Source: Natronococcus roseus (GTDB taxonomy: Archaea > Halobacteriota > Halobacteria > Halobacteriales > Natrialbaceae). Taken from it: a DNA stretch of 64,000 nt. Made by a program: the position numbers and the translations under genes. Of the stretch, positions 8,286 through 15,920 are shown in pieces. The stretch spans positions 186,001-250,000 of the forward strand of contig NZ_JBHLJR010000004.1 in NCBI RefSeq assembly GCF_043677095.1, read 5' to 3'. Position 1 is the first letter of the stretch, and each line of letters starts with the position of its first letter. The notes beneath the pieces are model-generated. The model worked only from the letters and a program-made list of their open reading frames with translations, was not told the DNA's origin and made no database searches.

Positions 8286-8418
8286 ACCGAGATATACCGT
8301 GAAGCTGGCCTGTATCGGGTGAGGTAGGTTCGACAGGGAATACCACAACCCACTCGAGGACCGGCAGTGACCCTCGTGAGCGGGTTGGGTGGAGGTGGTC
8401 GCCGAGCGACGGTCGTCG

Positions 8419-9921
8419 TTAGTTTCGGATCTCGTAGTCGATCTCCCGACCGGGTTCGAACTCGAGACCGAGCGCATCGGCGATCCCGACCGAGACGTCG
8501 GTGTTGTCGAAGTACTGGCCGAAGTGTTCGGCGCCAGGACCCGACGCGTAGGACGGTACCTCCTCGCCAGTGTGCGAGTCGGAAGACCAGCCCATCTGGG
8601 TGCGCTTGTTCAGTACGTTCGTGAGATCACCGCCAACGATATCGATAATCTCGCCTTCGGTGAGCTCGAGTCCGGTATGGGCCTCGACGACGTCCACCGT
8701 GGCACCGCGATCGTAGCCGGCCTCCTCGATTGCGTAGTCGAGGTGTTCGAGGCTCGCACGGATCTCGTCGATCGCCGCCCAGTCCATATCGTAGGCGTCC
8801 CAGCCGAGCGACATTCCGCCGGTCTCGTGGTCCGCGACCTGCATCGCGAACGTCTCGGGGGTGTCGTCGTCCTCGGCGTAGTCGAGAACGGTGCCGAAGG
8901 CCTCGTCACACTCGAGCTGTTCGTGGGTGATCGTGTTGTCGTGGGAGTGTCCCTGGTGATCGACGCGTCCCGATTCGACCATCAGGAAGAAGCCGTTCTC
9001 GCAGTCCGAGAGGACCTCGATCGCTTTCTCGGTCATCTCCACGAGCCCGGGCTCGTCGGTGTCGTCGACGTACTCCCGGTCGACGTAGTAGCTCATGTGC
9101 GCGGAGCGGTCGCTCTCGCTTCCGAACAGGCCGAGCAGTTTCCCGTCGTCGGCGTCGGCGAGTTCGGCTTCAGTCTCGACGACGTGGTAGCCCTGCTCTT
9201 CGGCGCGAGCGAGCATGTCCTCGCCGTCGTCGCGCTCCTCGGGATCGAAGTGACGCTTGCCGCTGCCCAGCAGCACGTCGACGTTCCCGTTCTCGACGTA
9301 CTGACGGGCGATCTCGTCTTCCATGCCGCGATCCGGAACGTGGGTCGCGAAGGCCGCCGGGGTCGCGTGGGTGATCCGAGTGGTGGTGACGAGTCCGGTC
9401 GCCATCCCAGCCTCGTGGGCGGCCTCGAGGACTGTTCCGACGGGCGTGTAATCGTCTTCGCTACCGATGCCGCCGATCACGCCGTTGTAGCCCTTCGTTC
9501 CGGTTGCCATCGCAGTCCCGGCCGCTCCCGAGTCGGTGATCAGTAGCTCGGGTTCGTCCGGTTGCGTACTCATCCCGCCGATCCGGTCGGCACGGTCGAC
9601 GTTGAGCGTCGTTCCGTCTGGAGTGACGTTCTCGGGGAACGCCTCGGAATCCTCCTGGTACGCCTTTAGGTAGCGCGCACCGCTGATGTGGGCTTGGCCT
9701 GCGCCGTCGGGGATAACGAGAATCGCGTTCTGCGCGTCCCCGCCCGTTCGACTCCCTTCGCCGCCAACCTCAGTTTTCTCGTCGCCGTCGTCAGCCAGTG
9801 CGGTCCCGCCGAGTGCGCTCGCGCCTGTGATCGCACCCACCGTTCCCATGAACGTCCGCCGGTCGGCCGAAATACCCGATCGATCCTCCGCATCGTCGCT
9901 GACGTCTGGTTTGCCAGGCAT
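8419..9921 (-). CDS. Tat-exported alkaline phosphatase
   Basis: 500 residues of the PhoA-type alkaline phosphatase superfamily; it hydrolyses phosphomonoesters outside the cell. The Tat signal is ADRRTFMGTVGAITGASALG (Arg-Arg at 21-22). The first metal Asp is in LVIPDGAGQAH, and the phosphorylated Ser is in LITDSGAAGTAMATGTKGYN (Ser131). FFLMVESGRVDHQGHSHDN and VADHETGG supply further metal ligands, and SDSHTGEEVP carries a late His. The mature protein is acidic. The AT-rich region just upstream (9940-9985) looks like its promoter. Phosphate-starvation control is expected from the family but no Pho box is defined here. Confidence 0.92.
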   Translation of the reverse strand: MPGKPDVSDDAEDRSGISADRRTFMGTVGAITGASALGGTALADDGDEKTEVGGEGSRTGGDAQNAILVIPDGAGQAHISGARYLKAYQEDSEAFPENVTPDGTTLNVDRADRIGGMSTQPDEPELLITDSGAAGTAMATGTKGYNGVIGGIGSEDDYTPVGTVLEAAHEAGMATGLVTTTRITHATPAAFATHVPDRGMEDEIARQYVENGNVDVLLGSGKRHFDPEERDDGEDMLARAEEQGYHVVETEAELADADDGKLLGLFGSESDRSAHMSYYVDREYVDDTDEPGLVEMTEKAIEVLSDCENGFFLMVESGRVDHQGHSHDNTITHEQLECDEAFGTVLDYAEDDDTPETFAMQVADHETGGMSLGWDAYDMDWAAIDEIRASLEHLDYAIEEAGYDRGATVDVVEAHTGLELTEGEIIDIVGGDLTNVLNKRTQMGWSSDSHTGEEVPSYASGPGAEHFGQYFDNTDVSVGIADALGLEFEPGREIDYEIRN

Positions 9922-9939
9922 GCAACAGACCGATTTCAG

Positions 9940-9985
9940 TACTCGATATAGTATTTTTATAATATTTAGATATAATTAAATTACC
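9940..9985 (-). promoter_or_regulatory. AT-rich promoter of the alkaline phosphatase
   Basis: A sharply AT-rich stretch, including minus-strand TTATAAAAATA (complement of 9951-9962), lies 30-42 bases before the ATG at 9921. This is the usual position of an archaeal TATA box for a transcript with a short leader. Confidence 0.55.
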
Positions 9986-10257
9986 TATCTGGTTAGATAC
10001 ACATCCCCAAGTAGTAGTATAGAGATGGCACAGAACACGGCCGAACTATGAGCGAAACGGTCCGACTTCTCGACGGTTCGAGCCCGAACTGGATCCGTAC
10101 AAGAATAGAACGGTCAGTCCCTGGTGTCCGCTCGAGGAGCCCACGCCGGTACGAACCGTGCTGAAAACTGTAACGGCGATAGACGTCCGTTTGGGACGGA
10201 ACTCCGGGCTCGCCGACGCCGAACCGGAGTATTGCTCGGCCCGTGCGCTGGTGCGTG
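9986..10257. other. Gene-poor spacer with short direct repeats
   Basis: No convincing gene. GCCCGAACTGGATC occurs at 10082-10095 and again at 10282-10295, exactly 200 bases later. GTCAGTCCCTGGT occurs at 10113-10125 and again at 10553-10565. The second copy of the first repeat lies in the last codons of the small gene at 10258, so that gene's tail may derive from this repeated material. Confidence 0.4.
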
Positions 10258-10476
10258 CTACGGATGTCCGTACTGATCCCGGCCCGAACTGGATCGTTCT
10301 GAGCGACCCTGTCGAATCTCGTACACTCGTTCGCGGGGAATCCGGACGATTTCGCTGCCCTCACCGGTTTCGACCTCGAACCGCCAGAGCTCCGGATCGG
10401 CGTCGTACTGAAGATCGTCGACCGCCATCGTTTCGGTTCCTCCGACCGTCTCGTAGGTGATGGTCTTCTCGCTCAT
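10258..10476 (-). CDS. Small conserved haloarchaeal protein, unknown function
   Basis: 72 residues. Residues 1-55 look like a folded unit of beta strands: KTITYETVGGTETMAVDDLQ, then LWRFEVETGEGSEIVRIPRE and VYEI. The last 15 residues (RSERSSSGRDQYGHP) are of different character and may be readthrough into repeated DNA. No membrane helix, Cys or catalytic motif. I recognise it only as a haloarchaeal hypothetical-protein type. Confidence 0.65.
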   Translation of the reverse strand: MSEKTITYETVGGTETMAVDDLQYDADPELWRFEVETGEGSEIVRIPRERVYEIRQGRSERSSSGRDQYGHP

Positions 10477-10795
10477 CGACGTGACCGTCGCCGGGTGACG
10501 GAAAGAAGATTTATATTAGCCTCACTGCCCGCTCACGAGCGGTATATAGACCGTCAGTCCCTGGTCTTCGGGCGCTCTCGAACGCGCCGGAGCCGCTCTC
10601 CGTTACGGCTACCCAACGCCTGTCGCTACAAAAATGCAAGAGAAGTAGGCCAGCGCGAATTCGAACAGATGCGGGACGGTCGCGCTCATTTCGTTCGCGC
10701 GCTGCGACTCGCGTGTTCGAATATGTGCGGATCAATTGCTGCCCACTCACGAACGCGACTCGCTTCGCTCGTCGGTTAGTGTTCGCGGGCAGAAA
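10477..10795. other. Gene-free spacer downstream of tRNA-Pro
   Basis: About 320 bases without a supportable gene. It contains the tRNA 3'-end duplicate at 10641-10665 and two related blocks, CTGCCCGCTCACGAGCG near 10525 and CTGCCCACTCACGAACG near 10739. An AT-rich motif (TTTATATTAGC) at about 10510 could serve as promoter for the small minus-strand gene ending at 10258. Confidence 0.4.
10641..10665. repeat. Duplicated tRNA-Pro 3' end (possible old attachment site)
   Basis: These 25 bases match 10791-10815 at 22 of 25 positions. The second copy spans the T-arm/acceptor 3' end of tRNA-Pro and five bases beyond it. The copies lie 150 bases apart in the same orientation. Duplication of a tRNA 3' end is typical of integrase attachment sites. 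No integrase is visible, so this would be a deletion remnant. Confidence 0.4.
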
Positions 10796-10868
10796 TGGGC
10801 CGGCGCGAATTCGAATCGCGGTTACGGCCACCCGAAGGCCGAAGGATACCAAGCTACCCCACCGGCCC
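10796..10868 (-). tRNA. tRNA-Pro (anticodon CGG)
   Basis: 73 bases read on the minus strand. The acceptor stem GGGCCGG pairs with CCGGCCC, followed by discriminator A. The anticodon stem CGGCC/GGCCG is perfect around loop TTCGGGT, giving anticodon CGG for proline codon CCG. The T arm CGCGA/TCGCG encloses TTCGAAT. The D arm has the usual AGCTTGGT loop. No intron. CCA is not encoded. Its T-arm U54/U55 would be targets of Pus10 and TrmY, both encoded nearby. Confidence 0.95.
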
Positions 10869-10890
10869 GCAGATAGAGTGTGGACAGCCG

Positions 10891-10902
10891 ATCGTTTAAC
10901 CC
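10891..10902 (-). promoter_or_regulatory. TATA-like box of tRNA-Pro
   Basis: On the minus strand this reads GGGTTAAACGAT, 23-34 bases before the tRNA 5' end. It is the only AT-rich motif in an otherwise GC-rich upstream region and is placed as expected for a TBP site. Confidence 0.5.
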
Positions 10903-11056
10903 TTCCGAAAGCGAGTCTCGAGCCGGCTGCCGAGTGGTCTCGACCGTCGGTATCGGCGTCGAGTGTCGGCACCTCCTGCTCCGCTCGAGCGGAGTAACTA
11001 CCGTTAACCACCGCCGAAACCGTGGTGCTTGTTAGCAACTAACTCCTAACAACCAC

Positions 11057-11653
11057 CTAAACGCGCTCGTAGCCGTCGGTGTCGAGGAAGTGGTGGGCTA
11101 CCGTGATCGCCTGGTCGGCGTGGAGGAGTTCGGGACCCAGCCGCAGTCGTCGCTCGGCCGCGTCCTCGAGTAGTTCGACCTCCTCGGGCGTGAAGTCCTG
11201 ATGGTCCGAGAGCACGAAGATCGGATTCTCGAGCGTTCCCGCTGCGGTAACGGGCTCCCCGTCCTCGTGGAGCTGGACGACGGTGCCCTCGTCGGCGACG
11301 GTCTCGAGGGTATCCTCGAACCCGCGCCGGTAGAGCTCGACGCCGGGACTGGGTTCGGCAGGCATCGCGCCGATGGCTTCCTCGCGGTGCTCTAAGGCCT
11401 TCCGGACCAGCGCGGCGGTGCTTCGCTCGTCGGGGTTCAGCCGTCGAAGCTCGCTTCCGTCGAAGGTAATCGTGAACTCGTCGCCCGCGACGAGGTGGAC
11501 TCGGACGTCCTCGCGGATCCCGTGGGAGGTGACGAACGCCGACGTGATCGACCGACAGAGCGCGTCGAGCCGACCGGCTCCGCCCGCGAGGTCGTCCAGC
11601 GAGAACGACGGCTCGGTCGGGACCTCGTGACCGATGAGTACGAACTGGCGCAT
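11057..11653 (-). CDS. trmY: tRNA (pseudouridine(54)-N1)-methyltransferase
   Basis: 198 residues from ATG 11653 (MRQFVLIGHEVPTEPSF). A longer upstream frame adds an Arg-rich non-conserved stretch and is rejected. It is a SPOUT-class methyltransferase that converts pseudouridine-54 of the T-loop into N1-methylpseudouridine with SAM. Hallmarks are the N-terminal LIGHEVPTEPSFSLDDLAG, central NPIFVLSDHQDFTPEE and the C-terminal knot segment LGPELLHADQAITVAHHFLD. The pseudouridine is made by Pus10, encoded at 13892. Convergent with tRNA-Pro's flank; no operon partner. Confidence 0.95.
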   Translation of the reverse strand: MRQFVLIGHEVPTEPSFSLDDLAGGAGRLDALCRSITSAFVTSHGIREDVRVHLVAGDEFTITFDGSELRRLNPDERSTAALVRKALEHREEAIGAMPAEPSPGVELYRRGFEDTLETVADEGTVVQLHEDGEPVTAAGTLENPIFVLSDHQDFTPEEVELLEDAAERRLRLGPELLHADQAITVAHHFLDTDGYERV

Positions 11654-11816
11654 ACCGGAGCGACGCCGACCGCAGGCATAGGGGCGACGGTTTCCGATCG
11701 CGCTCGGTCGAAACGGCTTCCGTGTGATCCCTCCTCGTACGTTAATTTCACCCATCCTTACATTGCATACACAGGGCGAACGGTTTCACGTCAGTCGGGT
11801 GGCAGTAGTGAGTAGT

Positions 11817-12005
11817 ATGTCGAAACCGCAGTCCACCGCCGGACAGCAACGGGACGTACTCGCCATCCTCGAGGGGCGGCCCTGTCCGGTCTGTGCGGAC
11901 GGCGAACTCGAGCGCGAGGAGTACAAGGACAACGCGGCCGCGGTCTGTGACGACTGCGGTACGCCGCAGGCACAGGTCTGGCAGCCCTCGGAGTACTCGG
12001 AGTAA
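11817..12005 (+). CDS. Small CPxCG-type zinc finger protein
   Basis: 62 residues from ATG 11817. Two Cys knuckles, CPVC near residue 24 and CDDCG near residue 46, form one rubredoxin-like zinc site. Flanking sequence is acidic and ends QAQVWQPSEYSE. It belongs to the many small haloarchaeal zinc-finger proteins described as CPxCG-related. Such proteins are thought to be adaptors or regulators. No target is inferable here. Confidence 0.8.
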   Translation: MSKPQSTAGQQRDVLAILEGRPCPVCADGELEREEYKDNAAAVCDDCGTPQAQVWQPSEYSE

Positions 12006-12031
12006 AAGGAGCGCCAGCGGGGATCGACCGG

Positions 12032-12220
12032 TCACCGGGTTCGTGGGCCGTCGTAGCCGTGTCCGACGATCAGGGCGAGCGCGTGAACGGCGAGCAGGCC
12101 GAACAGCAGCGTCAACGCTTGCACCGAATCGATACCGGCGATAAACACCGGCAGGTAGACGACCGGGAGGAGGGTCCCGATCCAGAACCCGATTGCGGTG
12201 ACGGTGCTCCAGGCGTACAT
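12032..12220 (-). CDS. Small two-helix membrane protein
   Basis: 62 residues with two transmembrane helices: about 9-30 (IGFWIGTLLPVVYLPVFIAG) and 33-53 (QALTLLFGLLAVHALALIVG). It ends in a short cytoplasmic HGYDGPRTR. It starts three bases after the stop of the upstream gene at 12224, so the two are surely co-transcribed. Function unknown. Confidence 0.7.
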   Translation of the reverse strand: MYAWSTVTAIGFWIGTLLPVVYLPVFIAGIDSVQALTLLFGLLAVHALALIVGHGYDGPRTR

Positions 12221-12223
12221 GGC

Positions 12224-12430
12224 TCAGCGCATCGACTCGAGCCTGACGAACCCGTCGTCGTAGGCCGCGATCCAGTTGGTCATCAGCTCCATCTCGGTCG
12301 CGTTCCGCGGAAACATCGCACACTCGTTGGGGCCGTCGTTGTTCTGGATCGTGACACTGTCGAGTTCGAGACTCGTGTCTCGGGAGGGAGTCTGTTCGGC
12401 GTCGGGGTCGGTTGTGTTCGTGCTGGTCAT
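12224..12430 (-). CDS. Small haloarchaeal protein (DUF7511-like)
   Basis: 68 residues. A Thr/Asp-rich start is followed by a conserved core: LELDSVTIQNNDGPNECAMF, PRNATEMELMTNWIAAYDDG and a final FVRLESMR. I associate this layout (CxMFP, then T-x-W, then a terminal R) with the haloarchaeal DUF7511 group, from memory. No catalytic motif. First gene of a two-gene unit with the membrane protein at 12032. Confidence 0.75.
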   Translation of the reverse strand: MTSTNTTDPDAEQTPSRDTSLELDSVTIQNNDGPNECAMFPRNATEMELMTNWIAAYDDGFVRLESMR

Positions 12431-12669
12431 AGGGTACAGGCGGCCATCGCGCCACCGACGACTACGCCGAAGCCCACTATTGTTATCGAGGATTTAACTG
12501 GTCGGGCTGTCGCGGTAGCGTTCCTCTCGGACGTCTTTCAGGCCACTTAATCAGTTGTAAAAGAATGTATATATAATAAGAATGTACCGTATCGTTACTG
12601 GTCGTTTCCGCTTCCGGCAACCGGTATCGTCGACCGTACGGACTCCGTTCGGTTCGATACCCATCACTC

Positions 12670-13779
12670 TCAGTCGTCGGTCGGTCGGACGCCGAGGGTC
12701 AGGTCGACGGTCCGGACCTCGCCGTCGCGACGCAGTTCGACCGCGACGGTGTCGCCGGGGCTGGTCTCGAGTGCGAGGACCGTCGAGAGCGCGTGGCGGT
12801 CCGGAATCGGTTCCCCGTCGATCGAGAGAATGACGTCACCGCCGACCGGTACGGGTTCGCCACCGCGCTCGACCGTTCGATCCGCACCCCGAAGGGCGCC
12901 GAGCGCGGGTTCCTGGAGCGTCTCGGTGACGATGACGCCCGTCGCCTCCTCGAGGTCGTTCTCCTCGGCGATCAGTCGGTCGACGGTCCCGAGCGCGATT
13001 CCGAGGAACGGGTGGTCGTACTCGCCTTCTTCGACAAGCGCGGGGACAATCCGTCGGGAGAGCGCGGCCGAGATCGCGAAGCCGATGTTGTCGCCGCCGC
13101 CGGCGTTGACGACGCCGACGACGTTCCCGTCGAGGTCGACCAGCGGCCCGCCGCTGTTGCCGGGGTTGACCGCCGCGTCGGTCTGGACGACGTTCGGGAA
13201 CGTGAACTCGCCGTGGGGTGCCGGAACGGTTCGATCGACCCCGCTGACGATCCCCGACGACATCGAGCCCTCGAGACCGTAGGGGTTGCCGATCGCGAGT
13301 ACCTCCTGGCCGACGACGGGCCGTTCCTCGGCCAGCCCCAGCGGGGTCGCGCCGTCGGGAACGTGGTCGGCCTCGAGGACCGCGAGGTCGCTGTGGCGGT
13401 CGCTGCCCAGCAATCGGGTGCCCGACCAGTCGCCGTTGATGTACTGGAGGTCAACTTCCTCCGCGCCGGCGACCACGTGCTCGTTGGTAACAATATACTC
13501 GCCGTCGACGACGAACCCCGATCCCTGCCCCCGGCCCTCCTCTTCGGTATACGGGTCTTCGATGCCGAACACGCGGATCTGGGTCACCGAATCGATGATC
13601 GTCTCGTAGACGTCGGTGTAGGTCGACCCGTCCGCGCGGTTCTCCCGGTCGATCCCGCTCGAGGAGTCCCCCTCGATCGAGCTCTCGGTCCGCGGTTCGG
13701 CACAGCCGGCGATCAGGCCGGCGACTCCGACGCCCGCACCCGCGAGAACGCCGCGGCGGCTCGGTCGATACTGGTCCAT
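12670..13779 (-). CDS. HtrA/DegP-type serine protease, Tat lipoprotein
   Basis: 369 residues. Residues 1-26 form a Tat signal (PSRRGVLAGAGVGVAG) with lipobox LIAGC, so the protease is lipid-anchored on the cell surface. The trypsin-like domain has the full triad: His101 in VTNEHVVAGA, Asp131 in DRHSDLAVLE and Ser209 in AVNPGNSGGPLVD. A single PDZ domain spans about 265-360 (GDVILSIDGEPIPDRHALST). It probably degrades or refolds damaged exported proteins. Divergent from pus10, sharing a 112-base promoter region. Confidence 0.92.
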   Translation of the reverse strand: MDQYRPSRRGVLAGAGVGVAGLIAGCAEPRTESSIEGDSSSGIDRENRADGSTYTDVYETIIDSVTQIRVFGIEDPYTEEEGRGQGSGFVVDGEYIVTNEHVVAGAEEVDLQYINGDWSGTRLLGSDRHSDLAVLEADHVPDGATPLGLAEERPVVGQEVLAIGNPYGLEGSMSSGIVSGVDRTVPAPHGEFTFPNVVQTDAAVNPGNSGGPLVDLDGNVVGVVNAGGGDNIGFAISAALSRRIVPALVEEGEYDHPFLGIALGTVDRLIAEENDLEEATGVIVTETLQEPALGALRGADRTVERGGEPVPVGGDVILSIDGEPIPDRHALSTVLALETSPGDTVAVELRRDGEVRTVDLTLGVRPTDD

Positions 13780-13891
13780 ACCGACGGGTTGTACCGGACG
13801 TATTTGAACCTCGTGGGACAGTCCGTCACGGTGACCCGCTGTAGGCGTCGAATGGAAAACGTGTTACCCGCGGCTACCCGAGTGGGCGAAC

Positions 13892-15259
13892 ATGAGTACC
13901 GAGGACGCCCGCGCGCTGCTCGCGACGGGATCGGTCTGTGACTCCTGTCTCGGCCGGCCGTTCGCCGAGCGGAGTTTCGGGCTGACCAACGCCGAGCGGG
14001 GCCGGGCGCTGCGGACGACGATCGCGATCGAGGACGACGACGATTTCGAGCCCGTCGATCCCGATGCGTGCTGGGTCTGCGAGGGGTACTGCGCCACGTT
14101 CGACGCGATCGCGGAAACGATCGTCGACGAACTCGAGGGCGTCGACTTTGCCACCTACCAGGTCGGCACCCGGGTTCCGCCGCTGGTCGAGGAGAACGAA
14201 CGACTGTTCCGCGAGGACGCCGGCCTCGAGCCCGACGTCGGCGAGTCGATGAAACGCGAGATGAACCGCGAGGTCGGTCGCCGCGTCGGCTCGAAGACGG
14301 GCGCCGAGGTTGACTTCGACCGCCCCGACGTGCTCGCGGTCGTCGACCTCGAGGCGTTCGACCCCCTCGAGTTCGACGCGGGCGACGCGGTCACGAGCCA
14401 CGCGGTCGACGTCCAGATCAACCCGGCGTTCGTCTACGGTCGCTACCGCAAGCTCGAGCGCGACATCCCCCAGACGGAGTGGCCCTGCCGGGAGTGTGGC
14501 GGCAGCGGGATCCAGCTGGGCGACGACGGCGAGGAGCCCTGCGACTACTGCGGCGGCTCGGGCTACATGTACGACACCAGCGTCGAGCAGGTCGTCCGTC
14601 CCCACGTCGTCGAGGCGATGGACGGCGAGGAGGGTACCTTCCACGGTGCCGGCCGCGAGGACGTCGACGCCCGGATGCTCGAGGAGGGTCGGCCGTTCGT
14701 CCTCGAGGTCAAGCGGCCCCGCTTTCGGGAGCCGGCCCCCGCCGACCTCGAGCGCGAGATCAACGCTGCGGCCGAGGGCGCGGTGGAGGTCGAGGGACTT
14801 CGGCTCGCGACCTACGAGATGGTCGAACGGGTGAAAGAACACGACGCGAGCAAGCGCTACCGTGCGGACGTCGAATTTTCCAGCGCGATCGACGAGGACG
14901 CGTTCGAGACCGCGCTCGAGGAGCTCTCGGGAACCACCGTCGAGCAGTACACCCCCCAGCGGGTCGACCATCGCCGTGCGGGCCTGACCCGCGAGCGTGC
15001 CGTCTACGAGATCGACGGCGAACTCGAGTCGCCCACGAACGCGGAGGTTCGCCTCCACGGCGCGGGCGGGCTCTACGTGAAGGAGCTCATCAGCAGCGAC
15101 GAGGGCCGTACGGAGCCGAGTCTCGCGGGGTTGCTCGAGACCGAGGCCGAGGTGACGGCCCTGGACGTCACCGGCGTCGAGGGCGAGGACGAGCCGTTCG
15201 AACTCGAGGCGTTCTTCCGGGACGAGCAGGCGGCGAAGACGAGTGGAGACGGCGACTGA
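13892..15259 (+). CDS. pus10: tRNA pseudouridine(54/55) synthase Pus10
   Basis: 455 residues. It isomerises U54 and U55 in the tRNA T-loop. The N-terminal THUMP-containing region has two CxxC pairs (Cys16/19 and Cys60/63) for zinc. The catalytic Asp lies in GREDVDARML (254-263), and VLEVKRPRF follows. Between them, residues 199-224 hold an unusual pair of DnaJ-like knuckles, CRECGGSG and CDYCGGSG, separated by an acidic turn. Works with TrmY, encoded 2.2 kb away. Start ATG 13892 gives the family N-terminus directly. Confidence 0.94.
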   Translation: MSTEDARALLATGSVCDSCLGRPFAERSFGLTNAERGRALRTTIAIEDDDDFEPVDPDACWVCEGYCATFDAIAETIVDELEGVDFATYQVGTRVPPLVEENERLFREDAGLEPDVGESMKREMNREVGRRVGSKTGAEVDFDRPDVLAVVDLEAFDPLEFDAGDAVTSHAVDVQINPAFVYGRYRKLERDIPQTEWPCRECGGSGIQLGDDGEEPCDYCGGSGYMYDTSVEQVVRPHVVEAMDGEEGTFHGAGREDVDARMLEEGRPFVLEVKRPRFREPAPADLEREINAAAEGAVEVEGLRLATYEMVERVKEHDASKRYRADVEFSSAIDEDAFETALEELSGTTVEQYTPQRVDHRRAGLTRERAVYEIDGELESPTNAEVRLHGAGGLYVKELISSDEGRTEPSLAGLLETEAEVTALDVTGVEGEDEPFELEAFFRDEQAAKTSGDGD

Positions 15260-15316
15260 GACGCGGGCTGAGCACGGAGAGACGCTTCGGCCGTCTCGAT
15301 TCGTCGAAGCGATGGA

Positions 15317-15796
15317 TTATCGAACGTCCTCCGTGAGGGATCCCTCGCGCTCTTCGGTCGGTCGAATCGTCGGCTTGGTGTCGGTCCTGTCATCGACACG
15401 CGTCTGTTCGTCCGATGGCAAGTCGTTCGAACCGACACTCGATTCCGCTAGCGCGTTCGCATCGAGAAGGGTCTGTACTCTGCGTTCGAACGTCGCCTCG
15501 TCGAGCTCGCCGGACGCATATCGCCGTTTCAGAATCTCGAACGCGTCGGTTTCGGCGTTCGGTTCCTCGGTATCGGCGGCGAGTCGTTCGGCGGTTTCCG
15601 CTCCCCACCACCGCTCGATCGTCTCGGAGTCGCCGAACAGTAACACGAGCATCGGGACAGCGAGCAACCCGAGGATGCCGGCCGCGAGGAGCGCCGTGTT
15701 GCCGAGAAGCCCACCGACGATCAACACACCGAGTGCCGGAAAGGGGAGGATCGCCGGATACAGCTTGATCCGTTCGATGACGTCGACGCTGCCCAT
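15317..15796 (-). CDS. Two-helix membrane protein with SHOCT-like domain
   Basis: 159 residues. Two transmembrane helices lie at about 15-32 (AILPFPALGVLIVGGLLG) and 36-54 (LLAAGILGLLAVPMLVLLFG). A short linker leads to a SHOCT-type motif, DAFEILKRRYASGELDEATF then ERRVQ (about 83-108). The tail is polar and disordered. SHOCT domains are short helical oligomerisation modules found at ends of bacterial and haloarchaeal membrane proteins. Specific role unknown. Confidence 0.82.
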   Translation of the reverse strand: MGSVDVIERIKLYPAILPFPALGVLIVGGLLGNTALLAAGILGLLAVPMLVLLFGDSETIERWWGAETAERLAADTEEPNAETDAFEILKRRYASGELDEATFERRVQTLLDANALAESSVGSNDLPSDEQTRVDDRTDTKPTIRPTEEREGSLTEDVR

Positions 15797-15920
15797 ACCG
15801 TCGCTAACGACAGCTCAACTCAAAAAGTTGTAGATCGGGTAACAGCTTCACCTGCTCGAGCACGGTGAAGGTTGCTGCGATACGGATCCGATCCGACTGA
15901 AGCTGCCGAGAGACGGTCGC

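Noticed and set aside
10047..10163. 38-codon plus-strand frame starting MSETVRLLDGSSPNWIRTR
   Set aside because: Low protein-like character and overlaps the short-repeat material; no motif or membrane helix.
12431..12545. Possible tiny gene whose last residues (GFGVVVGGAMAACTL) overlap the DUF7511-like start
   Set aside because: The frame has no good start codon, only an internal GTG giving 16 residues; insufficient support.
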